Below, one piece after another: positions 43,476 through 51,272 of a stretch of DNA of 64,000 nt (position 1 is the first letter of the stretch; each line of letters starts with the position of its first letter). The stretch comes from Acholeplasma laidlawii_A (lineage in GTDB: Bacteria; Bacillota_I; Bacilli_A; Acholeplasmatales; Acholeplasmataceae): assembly GCF_030166555.2 (NCBI RefSeq), contig NZ_CP126461.2. One strand, given 5' to 3'. The notes under the pieces are model-generated. The model was not told the origin of the DNA, ran no database searches, and worked only from the letters and a program-made list of their open reading frames with translations. The position numbers and the translations under genes are program-made.

Positions 43476-44471
43476 TTACATTAAATTCTTTTCAAATACC
43501 CAAGCATCTTTAACCATATCTTCTACTGTTAACTTAGTTTCCCAATGAAGTTCTATTCTAGCTTTAGATGCATCTGCATAAACAGTAGCAAGATCCCCTG
43601 GTCTTCTTTCTACTATATCATAAGGTATTTTAATACCATTTACTCTTTCAAAGGTATGAATCAGTTCTAAAACACTTGTACCAACACCTGAACCTAAATT
43701 ATATATGTTAAAATTACTTTTAGCATTCATTAATGCAGCAATATGCCCTTTAGCTAAATCAACTACATGGATATAGTCTCTAACACCAGTACCATCAACT
43801 GTATCATAGTCATTACCGAAAACAAATAACTTTTCTCTTATGCCTTTTGCTACTTGAGTAACATAAGGCATAAGGTTATTTGGTATGCCTTGTGGCTTTT
43901 CACCAATTAAACCAGACTTATGTGCTCCAATAGGATTAAAGTATCTAAGTAAGGTTATGTTCATATCTTTGTTATTACGAGAAAAATCTTTTAAGATACG
44001 CTCACTCATCTTCTTTGTCTCACCATATGGATTAGTAGTTACCTTTAATTCCATTAGTTCATGTAATGGTGATACTTGATCACCATATACAGTAGCAGAT
44101 GATGAAAAGATAAAGTGTTTCACTTTATACTTTTCTGATAATGATGCTAGTGTCATGGTAGTATTTAAATTGTTTTGATAATACATCAATGGTTTTTGAA
44201 CAGATTCACCTACAGCTTTATAACCTGCAAAGTGAATCACTGCATCTACTTGTTCTTTATTAAATATGTCATCCATGACATCCATATTTGAACAATCTGC
44301 TTCATAAAACTTTAAGTTATTAATTTTTGTTATGGTTTTAATTTTGTCTAATACATCTATTTGACTATTATATAGATTATCTACAATAATCACCTCATGT
44401 CCTAACGCTATGAGTTCTACTACTGTATGTGATCCTATATAACCTGTACCACCTGATAATAATACTTTCAT
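43476..44471 (-). CDS. galE: UDP-glucose 4-epimerase
   Basis: 331 residues. GGTGYIGSHTVVEL (7-20), HFAGYKAVGES (about 80), SSSATVYG (about 122) and the catalytic NPYGETKK (Tyr-x3-Lys, about 147-151); RYFNPIGAH and GTGVRDYIHV are GalE signatures. Interconverts UDP-glucose and UDP-galactose for polysaccharide and galactolipid synthesis. Probably once contiguous with the polysaccharide locus before the 36.7-43.4 kb island entered; that is inference. Confidence 0.95.
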   Translation of the reverse strand: MKVLLSGGTGYIGSHTVVELIALGHEVIIVDNLYNSQIDVLDKIKTITKINNLKFYEADCSNMDVMDDIFNKEQVDAVIHFAGYKAVGESVQKPLMYYQNNLNTTMTLASLSEKYKVKHFIFSSSATVYGDQVSPLHELMELKVTTNPYGETKKMSERILKDFSRNNKDMNITLLRYFNPIGAHKSGLIGEKPQGIPNNLMPYVTQVAKGIREKLFVFGNDYDTVDGTGVRDYIHVVDLAKGHIAALMNAKSNFNIYNLGSGVGTSVLELIHTFERVNGIKIPYDIVERRPGDLATVYADASKARIELHWETKLTVEDMVKDAWVFEKNLM

Positions 44472-44540
44472 TTATATGTTTCTCCATTCAAAATAATTGT
44501 TCGGTATGTGAATAATTATATTATACCTTAATACGTCTAA

Positions 44541-44834
44541 CTAAACAATCAATATATAATTCAAAAGTGTTTTCGTAAATCCCTTATGGGTTAAGGTAAA
44601 ATAGGTTTCATTTAAGTTAGTATTTGCATAAACTTCTAGTGTATACGTTAAAGGATCTAAATCACTTAGTCTATGGGTGTAAGTATCCCCATTTAAGTAA
44701 GTAATCATAAATACGATATCTTATTCTATGCCGTCTAACGATATATAAAGATCCGCGTAAAACTCTAAATTATTAACAACATTCTCAATGTAATATGCAT
44801 ATAAATTGATGTTACCTATTTCTTCTCCAGTGAC
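44541..44834 (-). pseudogene. Remnant of a beta-rich surface-type protein
   Basis: A 97-codon frame broken once by TAA (44721-44723), lacking a start codon. It reads TGEEIGNINLYAYYIENV before and MITYLNGDTYTHRLSDLD after the stop, then LEVYANTNLNETYFTLTH, the alternating pattern of beta-sandwich domains in secreted or cell-surface proteins. It lies just past the helicase stop, in the same direction. The rest of the 44472-44844 gap holds nothing else visible. Confidence 0.45.
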
Positions 44835-44844
44835 TTAGTATCAC

Positions 44845-46986
44845 TTAAGCTATTTTAGCATCTATTAAACTTAAGTGTTTATCATTTAGATTCAGTGCAT
44901 GATAAAGCTTTATCACAGCAACATAATACCTGATTTTATCTCTGTTTGTTAAACCCTGGTAGATCTCAATGTTTTTCTTGGCTTGATCTTTTTCGTTTTT
45001 AGATACAGACTTTTCATAGTCATGTTTATGGTGTGTTGCAGATAAATATCTATAGATATCATGAACACTCTTAAACTCAGAGATGGTAAAGGATTTATCT
45101 AATAACTTTTGGTTCATGAGATATTCATAGTCCCTATCCATATTAAACCCACCAGCTGAGCCACCGGATAAGTAACCTGCAATCCGGTTTCTTTTTTCAT
45201 TAAACGCTACATCAAATGTCACCTTTAATGTGTGTTGAATAAAGTATCTAAATGCTTGCATATAGATATCTATATTAGGTTTTGTCTGTTTTTCATTTAA
45301 TATTTTATCAAAGTTTATGATGAGTTCTATTAAGTATAGAAGTTCATTATATAGTTTAGGGTATGCCATATACTTTAGTTTTACTTCTTCAAAGATATGA
45401 TGTTGTTCAATTCTTAAATAAGTATTTGTAGGTGTATATATAATATCTTTATACATGGACTTTTTAACACTAATTTTAATCCAGTTTTCTTTTATCTTTT
45501 TAAGTTCTTCTAATACTTCATGGCTACTATTTTTTAGAGCATAAAGATAGACTAAATCTCTTGCAGTAAATAAGAGGTTATACATAATCTTTCTTGATTG
45601 TTCTAATTGATTAGTTAATAGACTTGTCAGATCTTTAATGAAAACATATTTAAAATCTAGCCCCTTAGTTTCTTCTAGTGTGAGCACATTCACACTAGAA
45701 GGCTCTACTTGGTAAAGATTCATATAACTTTTAGCTTGTAAGAAGATAATAAAGTTTTTAATCGAAAGATTTTTGGTTGTCTTCTGATAAATACTAATTA
45801 GTCTCATATAAGATGCCTTAGTTTGTTTATCTAAGCCTAATTCATCCATCGTGCGTAGCATAAAGGTTAAAAAGTTTGTTTTATCGATTAAAGGATCTTC
45901 TGTATAGTTAGAAAGTCCTTCCACTAATGTATCACAATCTATCATTTCTTCTTTTTCTATATAATTTAATAAACCCTCTTCTTGAAGTCTTTTAATCATT
46001 GAAGATTTATCTTCATTTGATACAATCACTGCAATATCAGAAAGATCTGTTTCAATCTCATCTTCATTAAGTTGTTTAATGGTACTTATCATTTCTTTAT
46101 ATATTTCTTCTTCGCTTGAAAGTATATTTAGATTTGGTTTAAAGTGATCTTGTCTCATATATTTGATTTCTGGAATTAATCGAGACGCATTCTTTTCAAT
46201 CATACTAGCAAACCTTAATATAGAAAGGTTTGTCTTGTAGTTATCAACTAATACTTTTCTTTCAAAGTTTTTATCTGAATACACATCATATAAATAAGTG
46301 GACTTAATATCTATATCTTCTATTAACTGATCATCATTGCCCAAAACATAAATGTTTTGGGTATTGTCAAACAACATATAGACAAACGACTTACTTGTAC
46401 CATAGATATCTTGTGCATTATCAATAAAGATATGGCTATACATATTATGATACTTATTTTGAAGTTCCTTATCTTCAGAAAAGAGTTTAAATGCATAACT
46501 TACAAAATCTTCATTTAAAGAAACATTATGTGTCTTTAAATAATTTTCATAACTTTCATTGATTTTACTCGTATAATTCATAAAAATACTTGGTTTAATT
46601 TGATATGCTTCATACTGTTTCTTAGTAATCATAACTTCTTTAGTGATGTTATCTTTAATGTTATCTAGTACTTCTTTGCTTAAAAACTTTTTATTATAAC
46701 CTTCATGGTCTAAAATAACCTTTAAAGCAAACATTTCCAGTGTAAAAATGGATATGTTTGAAATATCTAAATGTTCATCTAACTTATTCATGATATTATA
46801 CATATCATTAACTGTTGTTGTAAGTATAAGTATATGTTTAGGATTTAATTTAATTTGTTTTACTAAGTAGTCTATACGTTCTACTAAAACGTGTGTCTTA
46901 CCAGTACCAGCACTTCCAATTAATAAAAAATATGGTGCATCTGTTTTAATTGCGTGCCTTTGATCTTCTGTGTAGTTATAGTTCAT
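44845..46986 (-). CDS. Divergent UvrD/Rep-type SF1 helicase-like protein
   Basis: 713 residues. Q-motif NYTEDQRHAIKT, Walker A LLIGSAGTGKTHVLVERI (about 22-39). Motif II reads IFIDNAQD instead of DExQD, so the catalytic glutamate is asparagine. Motif III is VLGNDDQLI (usual GDxDQ altered), motif IV NYKTNLSIL, motif V LEETKGLDFKYVFI; motif VI is weak (FTARDLVYLY). The last 130 residues, with GYLSGGSAGGFNMDRDY, are unlike PcrA. ATP binding is likely, ordinary helicase activity doubtful. A UvrD-fold relative with altered chemistry or a non-helicase role. Confidence 0.75.
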   Translation of the reverse strand: MNYNYTEDQRHAIKTDAPYFLLIGSAGTGKTHVLVERIDYLVKQIKLNPKHILILTTTVNDMYNIMNKLDEHLDISNISIFTLEMFALKVILDHEGYNKKFLSKEVLDNIKDNITKEVMITKKQYEAYQIKPSIFMNYTSKINESYENYLKTHNVSLNEDFVSYAFKLFSEDKELQNKYHNMYSHIFIDNAQDIYGTSKSFVYMLFDNTQNIYVLGNDDQLIEDIDIKSTYLYDVYSDKNFERKVLVDNYKTNLSILRFASMIEKNASRLIPEIKYMRQDHFKPNLNILSSEEEIYKEMISTIKQLNEDEIETDLSDIAVIVSNEDKSSMIKRLQEEGLLNYIEKEEMIDCDTLVEGLSNYTEDPLIDKTNFLTFMLRTMDELGLDKQTKASYMRLISIYQKTTKNLSIKNFIIFLQAKSYMNLYQVEPSSVNVLTLEETKGLDFKYVFIKDLTSLLTNQLEQSRKIMYNLLFTARDLVYLYALKNSSHEVLEELKKIKENWIKISVKKSMYKDIIYTPTNTYLRIEQHHIFEEVKLKYMAYPKLYNELLYLIELIINFDKILNEKQTKPNIDIYMQAFRYFIQHTLKVTFDVAFNEKRNRIAGYLSGGSAGGFNMDRDYEYLMNQKLLDKSFTISEFKSVHDIYRYLSATHHKHDYEKSVSKNEKDQAKKNIEIYQGLTNRDKIRYYVAVIKLYHALNLNDKHLSLIDAKIA

Positions 46987-47054
46987 AGAAAGTCCCCTAA
47001 CTTCTATTGTTATGTCATAGTAGTATTATAACATGATATATACTTGGTACTTAA

Positions 47055-47241
47055 TAAATAAAAGCCTTGAATCTAAATAGATACAAGGCTTTTACATTAG
47101 TGGTTGAAGTTCATAGAACCTTATCCCAACTATGAATATAATTCAGATCTACATATCCGGGGAGATTAGCTAATGATCTCAATTATATTTTGGTTTTTCA
47201 ATAAAGATATAAATATAATTTAAAAGCGTTTTCACAACACA
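47055..47241 (-). ncRNA. Candidate stand-alone RNA with 6S-like topology, about 185 nt
   Basis: A strong promoter predicts a start at 47241. The first ten bases GTGTTGTGAA (47240-47231) can pair, with two bulges, with TTCAACCAC (47108-47100), closing the molecule. Inside, ATATAATTGAGATC (47188-47175) pairs with GATCTGAATTATAT (47149-47136) at 13 of 14 positions. The 3' side of the open bubble forms a CATAG/CTATG hairpin (47134-47112). A separate terminator hairpin AAAAGCCTTG/CAAGGCTTTT (47093-47060) with TATTTATT ends it. Closing stem, large bubble and apical stem are the 6S RNA layout; sequence identity to known 6S is not claimed. Confidence 0.5.
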
Positions 47242-47247
47242 GATATC

Positions 47248-47276
47248 ATTATAACAAACTTTCAATCTTTTGTTAA
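47248..47276 (-). promoter_or_regulatory. Promoter of the candidate RNA
   Basis: TTAACA (47276-47271), exactly 17 bases, TATAAT (47253-47248). No coding gene follows before the terminator at 47060. Confidence 0.7.
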
Positions 47277-47365
47277 GCCATTATAGGCATATTGTATGAT
47301 TTTATCAAGTAATGAAAAAATTGTAACTTTAGATGTGTTTTTAAATGAAAACTGATTAAATCATG

Positions 47366-47402
47366 TAAAACCTGAGCTAAGTTTGATACTTAACTCAGGT
47401 TT
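47366..47402 (-). terminator. Terminator of the flotillin-like gene
   Basis: AACCTGAG...CTCAGGTT arms with an inner TTAAG/CTTAG-type stem, followed by TTTAC on the minus strand. Confidence 0.65.
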
Positions 47403-47411
47403 AATGATTTA

Positions 47412-48845
47412 CTATTTATCTAACTTTTTATCTTTTTCAAACTTCGGTTCTACTTGTTTATTGGTTAGTTTACCTGATGCATATCCTGCTAATAGAGAAG
47501 TTAAATCAATACCAGTTGATTCTTGGATGGATGATAAGATTTGAGTGGATGAATTGACGATATCACCAACAAGCTTTGTTGAGTTACCATCACCATACAT
47601 AGTGATTTTATCAACTTTTGCAAGTGGTGATGCTGCAGCACCAACAATCTTAGGTAATACATCAGAATTTAAGATTAATTCTAAGACAGCTGCTTCTTCC
47701 ATTAACTTCATAGCAACCGCTTTTTTCTCAATTGCTTCAGCTTCAGCAACCCCAACAGCTTGAATACCTTTAGCACGCTCTTCTTCAGAAAATCTTTGAG
47801 CTTCAGCAGCTACCTTAACAGACTCAGCTCTTTTAGCTTCTTCAATATATTTAGCTTCTGCTTCTTTAGAACGAATATAAAGATCTGCTAAAGCTTTTTG
47901 TTCGGCAGCATAACGTTTTGCATCTGCATCTTTTCTAACAACTGCATCTAAACGTTTTTCTTCAACTTCAATTTCTTTTTGTTTTAATTCAATCTCTTTT
48001 GTACGTTTAGCAATCTCTGCTTCTTGAATTGCGATATTTACACTCTTAGATTCATTTGCACTTTGAATTTGATACGCAGCATCTGCTACCGCTTTTTGAG
48101 TATCTGATCTTTGTTTTAAGGCTGATTGACGTAATTCAAGATCAGTATTTTGTTCAGCAATTTTTAACTCAGCAGTAATTCTTGCTTCGTTGGCTAATTC
48201 TTTTGCTTGTGCTGTTGCAATCTCTACATCTTTTTCAGAGTTTGCACGGGCAATAGAAGCCTCTTTTCTAATTTGTGTAACATTATCAACCCCAAGGTCT
48301 TCAATTACACCATTTTTATCACTAAAGTTTTGAATTGTGATATTAATGATTTCAAGACCCATACGGTTCATATCTTGCATTGCGGAGTTATATACTTGTT
48401 CAGCAAACTTTTCTCTGTTTTGAACAAGTTCCTTTAACTTCATTTGACCAATAATTTCACGCATGTTACCTTCTAATATTTCTTTAGTAACAATACGGAT
48501 ACCTTCTAAGTCTCTAGATAAAAGGATTTGACCTGCTAGACGGATAGAGTCCTCATCTGTCATGATACGGATATTTGCTACCCCATCTACAAATATATTG
48601 ATAAATTCATTTGTAGGTACAGCAGAATCTGTTTTAATATCTGTTTGAATTAATGATAAAGGAATCGCATCAATTCTTTCTAAGAATGGTATACGTAATG
48701 TACCCTTTCCTATAACAACTCTTGACTTCTTAGGTCCTGTAATAATATATGCTTGGTTAGGTTTAACCTTAACATATGATGCAGCAAATAAAACAATCAA
48801 AATGACCACTACGGCAATAGATATGCCAATTATGATTTCTTCCAT
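47412..48845 (-). CDS. Flotillin-like SPFH-domain membrane protein
   Basis: About 477 residues from ATG 48845 (behind AGAGGGG; the upstream ATG 48902 lacks a site). An N-terminal membrane helix (about 4-24), SPFH/band-7 domain (about 27-190, with NQAYIITGPKKSRVVIGKG) and a long Ala/Glu/Lys coiled coil of repeated EA and EAEA blocks (about 200-400) match flotillin (FloT/YuaG). Organises membrane microdomains. No NfeD partner is adjacent. Single-gene unit. Confidence 0.88.
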   Translation of the reverse strand: MEEIIIGISIAVVVILIVLFAASYVKVKPNQAYIITGPKKSRVVIGKGTLRIPFLERIDAIPLSLIQTDIKTDSAVPTNEFINIFVDGVANIRIMTDEDSIRLAGQILLSRDLEGIRIVTKEILEGNMREIIGQMKLKELVQNREKFAEQVYNSAMQDMNRMGLEIINITIQNFSDKNGVIEDLGVDNVTQIRKEASIARANSEKDVEIATAQAKELANEARITAELKIAEQNTDLELRQSALKQRSDTQKAVADAAYQIQSANESKSVNIAIQEAEIAKRTKEIELKQKEIEVEEKRLDAVVRKDADAKRYAAEQKALADLYIRSKEAEAKYIEEAKRAESVKVAAEAQRFSEEERAKGIQAVGVAEAEAIEKKAVAMKLMEEAAVLELILNSDVLPKIVGAAASPLAKVDKITMYGDGNSTKLVGDIVNSSTQILSSIQESTGIDLTSLLAGYASGKLTNKQVEPKFEKDKKLDK

Positions 48846-48979
48846 ATTTAATTTCCCCTCTTTCGTATGATTATGTTTTAACACTTTAAAATAATTATAC
48901 ATGAAATTATAAATGTTTACTAATCATTCAATAAATAATTTTGTCATAGTTTTTATACTAGAACTTAAGACAAAATAAA

Positions 48980-49022
48980 AACCCTATAAACTTGTGATAT
49001 TTATACACAAATTTATAGGGTT
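48980..49022. terminator. Bidirectional terminator-like hairpin
   Basis: AACCCTATAAA / TTTATAGGGTT, 11 bp, A- and T-flanked; follows the GlsB-like gene on the minus strand. Confidence 0.8.
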
Positions 49023-49034
49023 ATTTTGTAAGTA

Positions 49035-49280
49035 CTATCTTTTCTTAAGTGATTTTAAGATACTAATAAATACTACAGCTCCCAGAATGGATATAAAAAA
49101 TCCTGGCCATGAAATATCTGTTGTTGTAAAGTTTTTAAATCCACTTGCAGCCCAGCCACCTAAAAAGGATCCTATGATACCTACTACGATATCTGCAATA
49201 AGTCCTCTTTTATCTTTTGTTATCCAACCTGCAACGATACCAGTGATTGCTCCAAATAAAATCCAAATCAGTAAATTCAT
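49035..49280 (-). CDS. GlsB/YeaQ/YmgE-family small membrane protein
   Basis: 81 residues. LIWILFGAITGIVAGWITKD, then VVGIIGSFLGGWAASGF, is the glycine-rich two-to-three-helix pattern of the transglycosylase-associated (GlsB) family, commonly stress-induced. GGAGGTGG precedes the ATG. The biochemical role is unknown for the family. Confidence 0.88.
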   Translation of the reverse strand: MNLLIWILFGAITGIVAGWITKDKRGLIADIVVGIIGSFLGGWAASGFKNFTTTDISWPGFFISILGAVVFISILKSLKKR

Positions 49281-49389
49281 CTTTCCACCTCCAATTATCC
49301 TGTATTCCTATTATATGTTAAATAGTTTGTATTCCATAACTATTATACAAATCAGTTTCAATTTTTATTGGTTTTAGATATTACAAATA

Positions 49390-49424
49390 AAAAAGGTATT
49401 CAATGTTTCATCAAATACCTTTTT
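49390..49424 (-). terminator. Terminator after the DUF4177-like gene
   Basis: AAAAGGTATT / AATACCTTTT with a 13-base loop, followed by TTTATTTG on the minus strand. Confidence 0.8.
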
Positions 49425-49435
49425 CGATAAACTTA

Positions 49436-49687
49436 TTATTCTTTGCTGTTTATTGCATCTACAACCTTGTTAAACTTACTTGTTACCTTTTTGATACCTT
49501 TGTTGATATCTTGATTGAGTTTATATGATGGATTTTCTTTAAAGATTACTATCACATCATATTTATGTGCATGTATTGCACTTTCAAAATCCCATCCAAT
49601 TTTAGTTTGATTATTGATGAGTTCAGTTAGTTTTTCTGCACGTAGCTTTGTATCTTTGATACCTTTAAGGATTTCTGTTTTATACAT
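49436..49687 (-). CDS. Small DUF4177-like protein
   Basis: 83 residues. YKTEILKGIKDTKLRAEKLT, then IGWDFESAIHAHKYDVIVIFK, follows the pattern of DUF4177 proteins (a strand, a helix with a leucine pair, then the G-W-x2 turn and a closing strand). No function is known. The C-terminal helix is basic. GGGGG upstream of the ATG. Confidence 0.55.
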   Translation of the reverse strand: MYKTEILKGIKDTKLRAEKLTELINNQTKIGWDFESAIHAHKYDVIVIFKENPSYKLNQDINKGIKKVTSKFNKVVDAINSKE

Positions 49688-49770
49688 GATTATATGCCCC
49701 CTATATCATGAATTTCTTTGAGTCTATCTTACCATATAAATTTTTTCGATACGGCAATTAGCAGTTTCTA

Positions 49771-50094
49771 TTAAAAGCCAAGAATACGTATTCTACTCTC
49801 ATGGTATTCTTCTTCGGAAATAATCCCTTTATCATAGAGTGATTGTATTTTATTTAATTGTGTTTCAATACTAACCCCACTACTTATTGTACTACCACCT
49901 GTAACGTATGTGTTGCCTTCATTCTTAAGTCCAGAAATACTTACAAGCAGTGTTATCAAGTAGATGATGAATGACACCCACATTAGAGGTAATATTAAAA
50001 CTAGAAAAAATGAAAGTATTAACCCAATGATACTGATTATCATTGCTGGTTTCCATTTTTTTAATACGACCAAAACTATTGCTACTATATCCAT
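49771..50094 (-). CDS. Small membrane protein with C-terminal SHOCT domain
   Basis: 107 residues: two to three membrane helices (about 1-15, 17-35 and 38-55) and the short C-terminal SHOCT helix pair LNKIQSLYDKGIISEEEYHE (about 80-99). SHOCT is an oligomerisation module found on many membrane proteins. GGGGGG upstream. The gap to 50320 contains only a weak hairpin with Ts at about 50236-50265. Confidence 0.8.
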   Translation of the reverse strand: MDIVAIVLVVLKKWKPAMIISIIGLILSFFLVLILPLMWVSFIIYLITLLVSISGLKNEGNTYVTGGSTISSGVSIETQLNKIQSLYDKGIISEEEYHESRIRILGF

Positions 50095-50319
50095 TTATTT
50101 AACCCCCCCTTGTGACTATAGTATACATGATTTGAATCTAAATATTAAGTCCTGTTATAAACTTTATTCTAAAAGTTAGTTGATGAACTACACTTTCAAC
50201 AAATTTGATGTGCTTTAGTTGATCCTTACAAGGTGTACCTTTTAGGAATAAAGAGGTATTTTTTTATTGCTATTTAATGCTAGAATTAAAACTATAAAAA
50301 TATTTTAGGGGCTAGCAGG

Positions 50320-50897
50320 ATGACATACGCATATATAAGAGTTTCTAGTAAGACTCAACATATTGATAGACAACTATCAGAGATAGTTAAATTAAACATA
50401 CCAACCAAACATATCTTTATCGATAAAGAAAGCGGTAAAGACTTCAATAGGAAACAGTACAGAAGATTAAAAAGTAAAATTAAAAAAGATGATTTAGTCA
50501 TCATTAAAAGTATTGATAGATTAGGTAGAAATTATCAAATGATCATCGATGAATGGGCATATATCACACGTACAGTAGGTGCTGATATACAGGTACTTGA
50601 TATGCCATTATTAGATACCAGGTCACATCCGGAAAACTTGGTGGGTAAATTTATAATTGATATGTTTTACAAATACTGTCTTTTGTTGCAGAAAATGAAA
50701 GAGATAATATTAAACAAAGGCAAGCCGAAGGTATTCGAATAGCAAAAGAAAAGGGCGTCCATATGGGACGCCCTAGATATCTTAAGCCAGATAATTTTGA
50801 TGAAATCGTTAGTTTGTTTAAAGATAAACAAATAAGTCTTAGTGAAGCCATTTCAACACTAGAATTATCTAAATCAACATTTTATAAGTATTTATAA
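50320..50897 (+). pseudogene. Serine recombinase (resolvase/invertase) with a frameshift
   Basis: AYIRVSSKTQHIDRQ (catalytic serine about 9), IKSIDRLGRNYQMI and LVGKFIID read well to codon 115. Then the frame must shift by one base near 50663 (GATATG where GATATTG would restore it) to give LQILSFVAENERDNIKQRQA, GVHMGRPRYL and a C-terminal helix-turn-helix ending STFYKYL at 50897. The annotated open frame of 140 codons ends in nonsense sequence. One base deletion inactivates it, unless slippage rescues it. No inverted repeats of an invertible segment are obvious. Confidence 0.85.
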
Positions 50898-51272
50898 TTT
50901 TTCAATTATTGGTAAATCTGCAGCTGCAAAATCGTAGTCAGCCATGTCTTCTTTCGTTAAGAATTTTGTATCTAAGTGTTCATTTGGTTTAAATTCACCA
51001 GAAACATATTCAGCAAAATATGCATGCAGTGTAATTATAAATGAGTTATACTCGTGAACCACAGTTGTCAAAAAGTCAGTTACTTTAATTTCAACATTCA
51101 GTTCTTCTTTAATCTCTCTAGCTAATGCTTGTTGTGGTGTTTCACCTTGCTCAACTTTACCACCAGGAAACTCCCATTTACGTGCGAGTTCACCTTGGTC
51201 TTTTCTTTGTGCTGCAAAATATTTATTACCCTTTTTTATAACTGCAGCAACGACTTCAATTTGCTTTTTCAT
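50892..51272 (-). CDS. NUDIX hydrolase (MutT-like)
   Basis: 126 residues from ATG 51272 (AAGGAG site). NUDIX box with GKVEQGETPQQALAREIKEE preceded by WEFPGG; KQIEVVAAVIKKGNKYFAAQR start is MutT/8-oxo-dGTP-ase-like. Its start lies inside the last 17 bases of the large helicase gene, so translation is coupled, and its end overlaps the resolvase remnant by 6 bases. May sanitise damaged nucleotides or process a signal for the helicase partner. Confidence 0.88.
   Translation of the reverse strand: MKKQIEVVAAVIKKGNKYFAAQRKDQGELARKWEFPGGKVEQGETPQQALAREIKEELNVEIKVTDFLTTVVHEYNSFIITLHAYFAEYVSGEFKPNEHLDTKFLTKEDMADYDFAAADLPIIEKL

Noticed and set aside
50236..50265. Hairpin with T-run on the plus strand before the resolvase remnant
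   Set aside because: The stem has a mismatch and no plus-strand gene or promoter is upstream, so it is probably chance or a relic.
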